A stretch of DNA of 7,532 bases, taken from positions 1 through 7,532 of the forward strand of contig JAEYLA010000280.1 in assembly GCA_023461495.1 (NCBI GenBank). Direction: 5' to 3'. Source of the DNA: Bacillota bacterium (GTDB lineage: Bacteria; Bacillota; Clostridia; Christensenellales; CAG-138). Positions within the stretch are counted from its first letter, which is position 1, and each line of letters begins with the position of its first letter. Shown in pieces: positions 1-6,682 of this stretch. The position numbers and the translations under genes are program-made. Under the pieces are notes generated by a model. The model saw nothing but the letters and a program-made list of their open reading frames with translations, made no database searches and was not told the origin of the DNA.

Positions 1-1994
1 CGGCCTACCATACGATAGCCTTTTTCATCGAAGACATAATAATCGTCATCGAGTGTGCTTGCGCGCACCAGCCCTTCTACCGTATTGCCCAGCTCGACGA
101 AAAAACCAAAGGACACCACGCCCGCGATGACACCGGCGAAGCTTTCGCCGATGCGCCCCTTCATATATTCGCACTTCTTGAGATCATCCACGGCACGCTC
201 CGCCTCCATGGCAACGCGCTCCCTGCGGCTACAATGCTCCGCAACATCATGCAAAGAGCTGTTGAGCTTATTGACCTGCTTTTCATTGAGTTCCCCATGC
301 AGCATCATTTTGATGATGCGGTGGCCCATCAAATCCGGATAGCGGCGTATGGGGGAGGTAAAGTGGCAATAGCGCTGTGCAGCTAATCCAAAGTGCCCGA
401 GGCACAGTTCCGCATAGCGCGCCTTCTGCATGGCGCGCAGCACCACCTTGCTGACCACGTTCTCCTCAGGCGTTCCATGCGCAAGGTCCAGCACCTTCTG
501 GAAGGCGCGGGGCTGCACATCCCGGATGTTGCGGATGCCATAGCCAAGCGTCTGTAAAAACGCGTTGAGCTCCGTCAACTTCTCTTTATCCGGCGCTTCA
601 TGCACGCGGTAGATAAAGGGCGCTTTGAGGTCGTACATGTGCTGGGCCACGGTCTCGTTGGCGAGCAGCATGCATTCTTCAATGATGCGGTTTGCGATGC
701 CGCGCTCCGCTTTTTCAATGTTGACAGGCCTGCCCTTGGTATCAAGCCGGATGCTCGCTTCCGCAAGATCAAAGTCAATACTGCCGCGCTTGACCCTGCG
801 CGCGTTCAAAATCCCGCAGAGCGTTTCAAGCTCCCGCAGCGTGGGCACAAGCTCCGCATACTTTTTCTGCTGTGCGGCGTCCCCCTGCAGCAGCTTTGTA
901 ATATCCTCATACACCAGGCGGTACTTGGAACGGATGACGGTTTCCGCCAAACGGTGCCTTAATACCTTGCCCGCGCCGTCGATTTCCATGAAGCAGGAAA
1001 GCGTGAGCCTGTCTACCTTGGGGTTGAGGGAGCAAATGCCGTTACTTAATTCCTCGGGCAGCATGGGGATGACGCGGTCCGTCAGATAGACGCTTGTGCC
1101 ACGTTCATATGCGTCACGGTCAAGCGCGCTTCCTTCCTTCACATAATGGGAAACGTCCGCAATATGCACACCAAGGTAGAGGTTGCCGTTGCTTAACCGT
1201 TCCAGGCTGATGGCGTCGTCAAAGTCCTTTGCGTCGGCGCCGTCTATGGTAAAAATCAACTTGTCCGTGAGGTTTTCACGCGTAATAAATTCATCCGCCG
1301 CGACGTCCTTGCCGATAAGCCTCGCCTGCCGCGCGGCGTTTTTGCTGAACTTCTCCGGCAGCTGGAACTGACGGACGATGGAGAGCACATCCGTCCCCGC
1401 CTCGTCCTTGCCGCCAAGTATCTCGATGATGGCACCGAGCATCGGCCGCCTGCCATCCGGATATTCTAGAATCTCCGCAACCACCTTGTCCCCCGCCTGC
1501 GCCTTCATGGTGCGGTCCTTGGGGACAAACAGGTCCATGGAGACCCGCGTTTCATCGGGGATGATATATCCGCTCATGCGGCTGTCCTGTTCAAATGTGC
1601 CGACAATCTGCGTAAACGCGCGCTGCGCAACCAGTGCAACCTCCGCCTCCGGCGAACCGTTGCGGCTGAATTGCTCCGTATAGCGCACCCACACGGTGTC
1701 CCCATGCATGGCGCCGTGCATGGCGTCTGCAGGCACAAACGCGTCCTGTCCGCCGCCCTGCGGCACAAAGAAGCCAAACCCTCTGGAGTGCCCCTGCATT
1801 CTTCCAAGCGTGAGGCCCGTATGTTCCGGCAAAGCAAGCTTGCGCTTTCTTGTGAGCAGGATGCGGTTCTTTTCCAAAAGTTCGCGGATCGCCGCCTGCG
1901 CCGCATCCTTTTCGTCCTTAAATTGTTCAAGCAGCGCTTCCATGGAGAGGGGCTTTCCCGCCTCAGTCAGCGCCTGTATCATCTGTTCTTGCAT
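1..1994 (-). CDS. rnr: Ribonuclease R (3'-to-5' exoribonuclease), 3' end cut by window edge
   Basis: Processive hydrolytic 3'-5' exoribonuclease that degrades structured RNA and takes part in mRNA and rRNA quality control in the cytoplasm. 664 complete codons are visible. An N-terminal winged-helix-like segment (about residues 1-50) precedes a cold-shock OB domain (about 63-104, with GFGFFVP) and a second OB domain (about 132-178). The RNB catalytic domain follows, carrying TIDGADAKDFDDA at 249-261. Asp251, Asp257, Asp259 and Asp260 match the Mg-binding aspartates of RNase II (D201/D207/D209/D210). The RNB end (HFTSPIRRYPDL) and the start of an S1 domain (from about 613) come before the edge. 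Relatives are about 710-810 residues, so roughly 60-130 are missing. The start at 1994 fits the family's N-terminus but has only a weak Shine-Dalgarno. An in-frame ATG at 2039, preceded by AAAGG, would add 15 residues coded by AT-rich, rare-looking codons. secG lies just upstream, the usual Bacillota order (secG-rnr-smpB). Confidence 0.97.
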   Translation of the reverse strand, partial: MQEQMIQALTEAGKPLSMEALLEQFKDEKDAAQAAIRELLEKNRILLTRKRKLALPEHTGLTLGRMQGHSRGFGFFVPQGGGQDAFVPADAMHGAMHGDTVWVRYTEQFSRNGSPEAEVALVAQRAFTQIVGTFEQDSRMSGYIIPDETRVSMDLFVPKDRTMKAQAGDKVVAEILEYPDGRRPMLGAIIEILGGKDEAGTDVLSIVRQFQLPEKFSKNAARQARLIGKDVAADEFITRENLTDKLIFTIDGADAKDFDDAISLERLSNGNLYLGVHIADVSHYVKEGSALDRDAYERGTSVYLTDRVIPMLPEELSNGICSLNPKVDRLTLSCFMEIDGAGKVLRHRLAETVIRSKYRLVYEDITKLLQGDAAQQKKYAELVPTLRELETLCGILNARRVKRGSIDFDLAEASIRLDTKGRPVNIEKAERGIANRIIEECMLLANETVAQHMYDLKAPFIYRVHEAPDKEKLTELNAFLQTLGYGIRNIRDVQPRAFQKVLDLAHGTPEENVVSKVVLRAMQKARYAELCLGHFGLAAQRYCHFTSPIRRYPDLMGHRIIKMMLHGELNEKQVNKLNSSLHDVAEHCSRRERVAMEAERAVDDLKKCEYMKGRIGESFAGVIAGVVSFGFFVELGNTVEGLVRASTLDDDYYVFDEKGYRMVG

Positions 1995-2073
1995 ACTTTT
2001 ACTACTTTCTTTTATTACTGCGTTTTTCGCAAAGTCCATTCTTTGCGCCTTTTGCAGCCACACCGCTATTTTT

Positions 2074-2100
2074 ATCGTACCCGCGAACGCGCCGCTTCAA
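2074..2100 (-). promoter_or_regulatory. Possible promoter for rnr
   Basis: On the minus strand, TTGAAG (2100-2095) and TACGAT (2079-2074) resemble -35 and -10 boxes, but the spacer is only 15 bp. The site lies after the secG terminator and before both candidate rnr starts, where a separate rnr promoter would be expected. The short spacer makes this a weak call; rnr may instead depend on read-through from secG. Confidence 0.3.
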
Positions 2101-2132
2101 CCCCGGCAGCGCGCATTTCCCCGCACAAATGA

Positions 2133-2163
2133 AAAAACGCCACGCAATCTGCGTGCCGTTTTT
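2133..2163 (-). terminator. Intrinsic terminator after secG (nearly symmetrical)
   Basis: The hairpin pairs 2133-2146 with 2150-2163 around a 3-nt loop, with one internal C/C mismatch (2140/2156). On the minus strand it is followed by TTTTTTC. It lies about 30 bp past the secG stop. The plus strand also ends in a T run, so it could stop transcripts in both directions. Its position separates secG from rnr transcription, at least in part. Confidence 0.75.
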
Positions 2164-2191
2164 CACATGTAACATCACTTTGCCGCGGAAA

Positions 2192-2437
2192 TTATACCGA
2201 CGGCAGTGCCACCATAATGATCGAAAGAACGCCCATTGCGATGGCGAGTATCTTCGTGAGCTTCTGAAGCTTTGCTTCCTTGGTTGCGGCCTTACCCTTT
2301 ACGGAAAGGGAGGACGTATCCCCGCCGAATGCCGCGCCAAGACCAGAGGTCTTTGCCTGCTGCATCAGCACGACAGCAATAAGCACTACAGAAACAACTA
2401 GCAAAATGATGGTAATGATCAAACGAGGGATATCCAT
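2192..2437 (-). CDS. secG: Preprotein translocase subunit SecG
   Basis: Small membrane subunit of the SecYEG channel, which assists SecA-driven export. The protein is 81 residues, typical for Bacillota SecG. It has two hydrophobic segments, about 5-25 (LIITIILLVVSVVLIAVVLM) and about 60-80 (ILAIAMGVLSIIMVAL). They flank the conserved cytoplasmic loop with QQAKTSGLGAAFGG. The ATG at 2437 is chosen because GGAGGT (2451-2446) sits 8 nt upstream; a TTG at 2440 is in frame but only 5 nt away. It has its own promoter and terminator. The next gene on this strand is rnr, an arrangement common in Bacillota. Family assignment is firm from the loop motif and topology. Confidence 0.95.
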   Translation of the reverse strand: MDIPRLIITIILLVVSVVLIAVVLMQQAKTSGLGAAFGGDTSSLSVKGKAATKEAKLQKLTKILAIAMGVLSIIMVALPSV

Positions 2438-2470
2438 CAAAACATACCTCCATCCATGACTGCAAAATCC

Positions 2471-2499
2471 ATTTTATCACGCCGGACAGGCCAACGCAA
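2471..2499 (-). promoter_or_regulatory. Promoter of secG
   Basis: Minus-strand TTGCGT (2499-2494) and TAAAAT (2476-2471) are separated by 17 bp, the ideal sigma-A spacing. The -10 box matches five of six consensus bases. The predicted start, near 2465, gives a leader of about 28 nt that contains the GGAGGT ribosome site. Confidence 0.65.
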
Positions 2500-2721
2500 G
2501 CCTTTCTTCCGAATTTTTGTCTAGCCCTGTAGAACAAAAATACATGTCGGGCAGAGCAGAAGAAAAAAGGTGAAGATTTGCAAGGATCGGTTATATGTAT
2601 TTTTCGCCTAAAACAATCTTTGGAGAATCTTTAAACAGCAGCACATTTGTGAATGATATAATAATAACATTCGTAGTGCACACGATGATTTTTAAAACAC
2701 GCTTTTCATTGAGGAGGAACC
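2500..2721. other. Divergent intergenic region between secG and the flavin reductase
   Basis: This AT-rich stretch holds no convincing gene; short open frames crossing it lack ribosome sites and run into the neighbouring genes. The recognisable elements are the secG promoter at its left border, the plus-strand extended -10 promoter at 2654-2662, a 5-bp inverted repeat around that -10 box (2651-2672), and the GAGGAGG ribosome site at 2711-2717. I see nothing specific in 2500-2640. Confidence 0.6.
2654..2662 (+). promoter_or_regulatory. Extended -10 promoter of the flavin reductase gene
   Basis: TGATATAAT is a TGn motif joined to a perfect TATAAT box (2657-2662). No good -35 lies 16-18 bp upstream, which is typical of extended -10 promoters or of promoters needing an activator. 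The predicted start near 2669 gives a leader of about 53 nt. The gene's ribosome site, GAGGAGG, is 4 nt from the ATG. Confidence 0.6.
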
Positions 2722-4530
2722 ATGAAGAAACCAGCGATACGGCTGATTGCTGCCGTAGCCATGCTTTGTATGCTCACAAGCTTTGTATTTGCATGCGCAC
2801 CTGCTTCCCCGGCACAAGTGCCCGCCCCCACAGAATCGGCAGCCGCTACACCGGCCCCGGAAGCCTCTGCAGCCGGCTATACCCCAGGCGTATATACCGG
2901 TGAAGCACAGGGCCGCAACGGTATCCTGACGGTTGAAGTAACACTGAGCGAAACCGCCATTACCGCCGTAGCCGTCACCGGCCATAGCGAGACGCCCACG
3001 TTAAGCGACGCACCCATTGCACAGATTCCGCAGCAGATTGTGGATGGGCAGACGCTCAATATTGACTCCATTTCCGGAGCAACGCTGACAAGCGTTGCGG
3101 TGATCGAAGCAGTGAAGGATGCGTTTTCCAAAGCGGGGGTGGCTCCTCAAACCCTGCTTGCATCTGCGCAAACCACAAAAGCGGAGCTTTCCGATGTTGA
3201 AACGGATGTTGTCGTTGTTGGCGCAGGCGCGGCGGGCATGATTGCTTCCGTTGTCGTCGCCAAGGGCGGCAAGAATGTGATCCTCGTTGAAAAGCAGGGC
3301 ATGCTTGGCGGAGGCGATACGATGCTTGCTTCCACAAGTATTCGTGGCGGCGGCAGCAAGGTGGTAGAATCACTTGGGGCTGAAAACGCCAGCGCGGAGG
3401 ATTTCTACAACTACCTCATGGATCAGGCCAAGACAAAGAGCATTCCGGTAGATGAAAAAAACATAGAGGCCTATGCTTCCATCAGCGGCAAAATGATCGA
3501 CTGGCTTATAGACATTGGCGTACCGTTCACTAAGTTTCAGGCCAACACATTCTCCCATATTACCGAGGACGGAAGCGCTCCGGGTACGCACATCGTTTCC
3601 GCACTTGGCAAACAGCTCGATGAATCCAATGTCGATTACCGGGTCAATACCACGGCAACCTCCATCCTGATGGAAAACGGCAAGGCTTCCGGCATTACCG
3701 TGGAAACACCTGACGGCAGCTATTCCATCAAGGCGGATGCCGTCGTCATCTGCACGGGCGGATATTCTGCGAACAAGGAGCTGCTTGCAAAATACAGCCC
3801 CACCTGGCTTGACCGTCCAACGACCGGCGCCAAGTCTCTTACAGGTGATGGCATATTAATGGCAGAAGCCGTTGGGGCCGATGTTTATAACATGGATGTT
3901 GTAAAAGCCAACTACCTGTGCCATGTGCTGCCCTCCGGAGACGGCGTTTCTCTGACCGCTATCACCCAATACTGTCTGCTGGTCAATCATGACGGCAACC
4001 GGTTTGTCAACGAAGGGCATTCTTCCATCAACTATAAATCCGAGCAAATGATGCAGCAGCCGAATCAGGAAGCTTACGCTATCTTTGACCAGAGCGTAAT
4101 AGATGACCTCAAGCTGATGCGCGGCTATAACGATGCTGGATACTTTGTTTCCGCAAATTCTCTTGAAGAGCTGGCGGACAAAATCGACGTAAACAAAGAA
4201 AACTTTGTAAGCGCCGTCAGCACCTTCCAAAAGGATGCTGCGGCCGGCACGGATACCGCTTTTGAACGCCCGATTTCCGACACGCTCGAAGGCCCCACAT
4301 ATTATGCGGCGCTTGTAACGCCCTCTATGCAAAGCACATACGGCGGTATCCGCGTGGATGAAAGCTGCCGTGCGCTCAACAAGGAAAAAGCGCCCATCCC
4401 CGGCCTGTATGCCGCAGGGGCTACCTCTGGGCATGATGCCTTTGCCAACGAGGTCGGCGCTGCGCTCATTATTGCAGTCTCCTTCGGCCAAATCGCAGGA
4501 GAGACGGTATTGGCGGATCTCTCTGCCTGA
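2722..4530 (+). CDS. FMN-binding / FAD-dependent reductase lipoprotein (fumarate-reductase superfamily, substrate unknown)
   Basis: 602 residues. Residues 1-24 form a signal peptide ending VFA-C25, a lipobox, so the protein is probably a lipoprotein on the outer membrane face. An Ala/Pro/Thr-rich linker (26-50) leads to an FMN-binding domain (about 53-140). Its DSISGAT (115-121) fits the Dxx(S/T)GAT motif where ApbE attaches FMN, here to Thr121. The FAD_binding_2 domain (about 160-600) has GAGAAG at 167-172, Glu190 for ribose, and a C-terminal IPGLYAAGATSG. The family includes soluble fumarate, urocanate and acrylate reductases that act as terminal reductases in anaerobic respiration. The fumarate-binding residues are not conserved: HPT becomes NYL (Asn397), NExxTR becomes NEGHSS, HHTMGG becomes QSTYGG, and NRLGG becomes NEVGA. 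The substrate is therefore unknown. No ApbE or electron-donor gene is in the window. The ATG has GAGGAGG just upstream. It is transcribed alone and converges with the sensor kinase. Confidence 0.9.
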   Translation: MKKPAIRLIAAVAMLCMLTSFVFACAPASPAQVPAPTESAAATPAPEASAAGYTPGVYTGEAQGRNGILTVEVTLSETAITAVAVTGHSETPTLSDAPIAQIPQQIVDGQTLNIDSISGATLTSVAVIEAVKDAFSKAGVAPQTLLASAQTTKAELSDVETDVVVVGAGAAGMIASVVVAKGGKNVILVEKQGMLGGGDTMLASTSIRGGGSKVVESLGAENASAEDFYNYLMDQAKTKSIPVDEKNIEAYASISGKMIDWLIDIGVPFTKFQANTFSHITEDGSAPGTHIVSALGKQLDESNVDYRVNTTATSILMENGKASGITVETPDGSYSIKADAVVICTGGYSANKELLAKYSPTWLDRPTTGAKSLTGDGILMAEAVGADVYNMDVVKANYLCHVLPSGDGVSLTAITQYCLLVNHDGNRFVNEGHSSINYKSEQMMQQPNQEAYAIFDQSVIDDLKLMRGYNDAGYFVSANSLEELADKIDVNKENFVSAVSTFQKDAAAGTDTAFERPISDTLEGPTYYAALVTPSMQSTYGGIRVDESCRALNKEKAPIPGLYAAGATSGHDAFANEVGAALIIAVSFGQIAGETVLADLSA

Positions 4531-4558
4531 GGATACGGTCTACCTCATGCCGCCTTTA

Positions 4559-4586
4559 AAGGGCTGCCGCGGATGCGGCAGCCCTT
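4559..4586 (+). terminator. Strong hairpin after the flavin reductase gene, without a T run
   Basis: AAGGGCTGCCGC (4559-4570) pairs perfectly with GCGGCAGCCCTT (4575-4586) around a GGAT loop. It lies 28 bp past the stop codon. The GC-rich 12-bp stem is terminator-like, but TTGGCTG follows instead of a T run. It may terminate inefficiently, protect the 3' end, or belong to an intergenic repeat. Confidence 0.5.
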
Positions 4587-4709
4587 GGCTGTCAACAAAG
4601 GGGTTCGTTGAGGACTCTGCCTGACGGCCCCACAGCTTGCAAGGGAACGCCAAGCAGCAGCTTGCTAGCAATGCCGCATGACCTTGAACTGCGTATAAGC
4701 CCCTGGAAA

Positions 4710-4741
4710 GAGGTTTGTCGATACTCTGAGGGCTGTCGATA
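4710..4741. repeat. Short tandem direct repeat GAGGnnTGTCGATA
   Basis: GAGGTTTGTCGATA (4710-4723) and GAGGGCTGTCGATA (4728-4741) match at 12 of 14 positions with an 18-bp period. The 9-bp core TTTGTCGAT also occurs on the minus strand in the hairpin at 7411-7443. The role is unknown. Confidence 0.4.
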
Positions 4742-4775
4742 ACCCTTTTTACAGTCTGCGGCAACCCGACTTTTT

Positions 4776-4799
4776 ATAAAAGAAGTACAGCCCATGTAC
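4776..4799 (-). terminator. Weak intrinsic terminator for the sensor kinase gene
   Basis: Minus-strand GTACA (4799-4795) pairs with TGTAC (4789-4785) around a 5-nt loop, and TTCTTTTAT follows. The stem is short, so termination efficiency is doubtful. Together with the hairpin at 4805-4827 it may form the 3' end of the kinase mRNA. Confidence 0.4.
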
Positions 4800-4804
4800 A
4801 GATT

Positions 4805-4827
4805 TCCGGGCGACGCTGTCTCCCGGA
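4805..4827 (-). terminator. Hairpin just after the sensor kinase stop codon
   Basis: TCCGGG (4805-4810) pairs with CCCGGA (4822-4827). After one mismatch, GAC (4812-4814) pairs with GTC (4818-4820) around a 3-nt loop. It begins 6 bp past the kinase stop codon. No T run follows directly on either strand, so this is a 3'-end stem more than a proven terminator. Confidence 0.35.
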
Positions 4828-4833
4828 TTTCCT

Positions 4834-6639
4834 TTACGTTTGCCCAATATCCTCAAGCGGAAGCTCAATTACAAATTGAGTGCCGCTTTGTTCGTTGCTT
4901 GTTACCGCAATCGTTCCCTTGTGCGCCTTTACGACTTCCTGCACAATGGCAAGCCCCAGCCCGCTGCCTCTGCCACCGTTGCGCCTCTCAAACAATGAGG
5001 TCAGCTTTTCACGGGGCAGAACCGCATCATTGTGCATGCAAAAAAGCGCACGGTTTCCTTCGGTGCGCAGCGTGACGCGGATGCTGCCGTTTGGGGCGGT
5101 ATACTTTACAGCATTTGAGAAGAGGTTCTCAAGCAACGTTCGCAAATGAAAGCTGTCCCCTGTCACGGCAACGCCGTGCTGCAAGTTCAGTTCAATATGC
5201 AGCCCCTTCTGCTCTGCCTCCACTGTATATGCACCGGCCACAGCCGCACACAGTTCCTCCAGACGTACGCGGAACTGGTCCAGTGTCACCGTTCCATCCT
5301 CCAGCTTGGCAAGCATAAACAGTTCCCCAATCAGATGGGACAGGTATTTGAGCCGATTCTGGATGGTTGCAAGCAGCAGTTTCTCTTTCTCTGTAGTGGC
5401 CTCCAGCATATCCGCCGCGCCCAGCGCATGGAATACGGGGCTTCTCAGATCATGAAAGATATTGACCATCAGCCGGCTTCTATCCTGCTGTTGGGCAAGG
5501 ATGCGTGCGTTGGCCTCTGCCAATTCGCAGGTACGCTGGACAATCTTTTCATCCAGCGTCTGATTGAACCGTGCAAGCTCGGCCACCAGCGCATCGGCCT
5601 CATGAAACTTCTGCGCAAACAGGATATTGATTTTTATCAGGCATGCCATTGTAAACAGCGCACTCGAAAATTGCGGAATATAATAGTACAGCATGGGTTC
5701 AAAAGGCGCAACGACGCCTTCGGATACTCCCCATTCAAAATACCGCAGTCCTTCGCGCAAAGCCGTACCAGCCAACAGGACATAGGCACCGGGCAGACCT
5801 TTTTTTGCGCCTATGATGACCGCCACCGCCGCCGGAATTGCAAGCGAGTACGCCAATACGTCATAAAGCAGTTCCCAGCGAAGCATATAGAGCAGGAAAA
5901 AAAACAACGTTAAGGCTGCCATCCCCGGCGCCTTTAAGAAAAACCCCAGCTTGCCGCCATTGCCAAAGCCGCTCAGCTTGAAGCACAGGGCACAGGAGAA
6001 CACAATGCGAAAATAACGGATGGGCTGCGTAATCTGCCGCATCGGCCAGGCGATGTATACCGAACTTGAAAGGGCAGAAACAAAGGCGGTTACCGAGAGA
6101 ATCAGCAGCAACAGCAGATATTTCTCCGTTTTCTTGCGCAGGTACAGCGAAAGGCTATAAAATATAATTGTAATATAAAAGCCAAGCACCAGCATCGCAA
6201 TGCCATAGCATAAGCGCATGGCACGGGAGGTGTTCTCCAGCGTGCCTAAGAGAAACATTGCCTTGTTTTCACTTTTTGTATGCGCAATAAGGATCTGCTG
6301 GGTACCGGGGCCTGTTTCAAGAGGAATTTGATGGGTCCTGTCATATCCGCAAGCCGCATCATAGGCGTAAACAGCCCGCCCGTTTATGCGCATGGTAAAT
6401 GATCCGATCTCCGCAATGACAAGGGAGAGCGGCGGGGTATCCGCACCCAAAACCAACGTTATGCCGGTACCCGCCTGCGATGTTTCAAGCCCTGTGAGGA
6501 TATAGCTTGTGTCTTTCATATCGGCAGGAACCAACCCTCCCGCAAATTTGGGCGAAACCAGCCCACAGCCTGTTGCGGCAAGAAACACCATGCAGAACAG
6601 CAACACAAATATCACGGCAGGAGCTGCATACTTTTGCAT
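4834..6639 (-). CDS. Membrane sensor histidine kinase, 7TM-DISM type
   Basis: 601 residues. A hydrophobic N-terminus (about 8-22) ends in a possible lipobox, ATG-C25. An extracytoplasmic beta-rich domain (about 45-135) resembles 7TMR-DISMED2. Seven hydrophobic segments follow at about 144-167, 173-195, 207-223, 238-254, 258-278, 283-296 and 317-341. A coiled coil (about 345-388) leads to the HisKA domain with HDLRSP (phosphorylated His396). The HATPase domain has an N box LLENLFSNAVKYT (Asn505, Asn509) and a G2 box GSGLGL (558-563). The usual DxGxG box is degenerate, reading HNDAVLP (536-542). The ATG at 6639 is chosen because GGAGGTGAT (6648-6640) abuts it; an in-frame ATG at 6705 would overlap the divergent regulator gene. 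The likely partner is the response regulator at 6698-7378. 7TM-DISM receptors usually sense small external ligands; this ligand cannot be read from sequence. Confidence 0.9.
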   Translation of the reverse strand: MQKYAAPAVIFVLLFCMVFLAATGCGLVSPKFAGGLVPADMKDTSYILTGLETSQAGTGITLVLGADTPPLSLVIAEIGSFTMRINGRAVYAYDAACGYDRTHQIPLETGPGTQQILIAHTKSENKAMFLLGTLENTSRAMRLCYGIAMLVLGFYITIIFYSLSLYLRKKTEKYLLLLLILSVTAFVSALSSSVYIAWPMRQITQPIRYFRIVFSCALCFKLSGFGNGGKLGFFLKAPGMAALTLFFFLLYMLRWELLYDVLAYSLAIPAAVAVIIGAKKGLPGAYVLLAGTALREGLRYFEWGVSEGVVAPFEPMLYYYIPQFSSALFTMACLIKINILFAQKFHEADALVAELARFNQTLDEKIVQRTCELAEANARILAQQQDRSRLMVNIFHDLRSPVFHALGAADMLEATTEKEKLLLATIQNRLKYLSHLIGELFMLAKLEDGTVTLDQFRVRLEELCAAVAGAYTVEAEQKGLHIELNLQHGVAVTGDSFHLRTLLENLFSNAVKYTAPNGSIRVTLRTEGNRALFCMHNDAVLPREKLTSLFERRNGGRGSGLGLAIVQEVVKAHKGTIAVTSNEQSGTQFVIELPLEDIGQT

Positions 6640-6648
6640 ATCACCTCC
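6640..6648 (-). promoter_or_regulatory. Ribosome binding site that fixes the sensor kinase start
   Basis: Minus-strand GGAGGTGAT ends directly at the ATG (6639) and matches nine consecutive bases of the anti-Shine-Dalgarno complement. It rules for this start over the longer frame opening at 6705, which would place it inside the coding region. Confidence 0.8.
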
Positions 6649-6666
6649 GGAACGCAAAAGCGTTCC
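6649..6666. repeat. Perfect inverted repeat in the divergent kinase/regulator gap
   Basis: GGAACGC (6649-6655) and GCGTTCC (6660-6666) are perfect 7-bp arms around AAAA. On the minus strand one arm abuts the kinase ribosome site, and the other begins at about the predicted transcription start near 6667. It may be a protein-binding operator or a stem-loop at the 5' end of the kinase mRNA. Confidence 0.7.
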
Positions 6667-6673
6667 AGCAAGA

Positions 6674-6682
6674 AGTATAGCA
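6674..6682 (-). promoter_or_regulatory. Extended -10 promoter of the sensor kinase gene
   Basis: Minus-strand TGCTATACT is a TGn motif plus TATACT (6679-6674), five of six consensus bases. The predicted start near 6667 gives a leader of about 28 nt made of the inverted repeat and the ribosome site. I find no good -35. A promoter for the regulator on the other strand was not identified; TATAGC at 6676-6681 lies too close to that gene's start. Confidence 0.5.

Larger units (their letters stand above)
4531..4833. other. Convergent intergenic region with hairpins, no supported gene
   Basis: Two minus-strand open frames of about 70 codons span it, but they lack ribosome sites, cross the hairpins and have unconvincing composition. 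The region holds a 12-bp hairpin (4559-4586), a tandem 14-bp direct repeat (4710-4741), a weak plus-strand AGTC/GACT stem followed by TTTTT (4753-4775), and two hairpins near the end of the kinase gene (4776-4827). Much of 4590-4700 shows nothing I can name. Confidence 0.5.

Noticed and set aside
600..2172. Several plus-strand open frames opposite rnr
   Set aside because: They are shadows of rnr, whose minus-strand frame encodes the full RNase R motif set.
2641..2662. CRP-type binding site suggested by TTTGTGA before the -10 box
   Set aside because: Only one half-site is present, and it overlaps the extended -10 motif.
3856..4491. 211-codon minus-strand open frame opposite the flavin reductase
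   Set aside because: It lies wholly within a well-supported gene and has no ribosome site or recognisable motif.
4710..4741. Start of a CRISPR array
   Set aside because: There are only two imperfect 14-bp units with a 4-bp gap; no spacers of usual length and no cas genes.
4540..4795. Two overlapping minus-strand open frames in the convergent intergenic region
   Set aside because: One starts with TTG, neither has a ribosome site, and the longer one runs across the 4559-4586 hairpin.
5146..5913. 255-codon plus-strand open frame opposite the sensor kinase
   Set aside because: It is antisense to the kinase's membrane, HisKA and ATPase regions, which carry clear motifs; the translated product looks like no known family.
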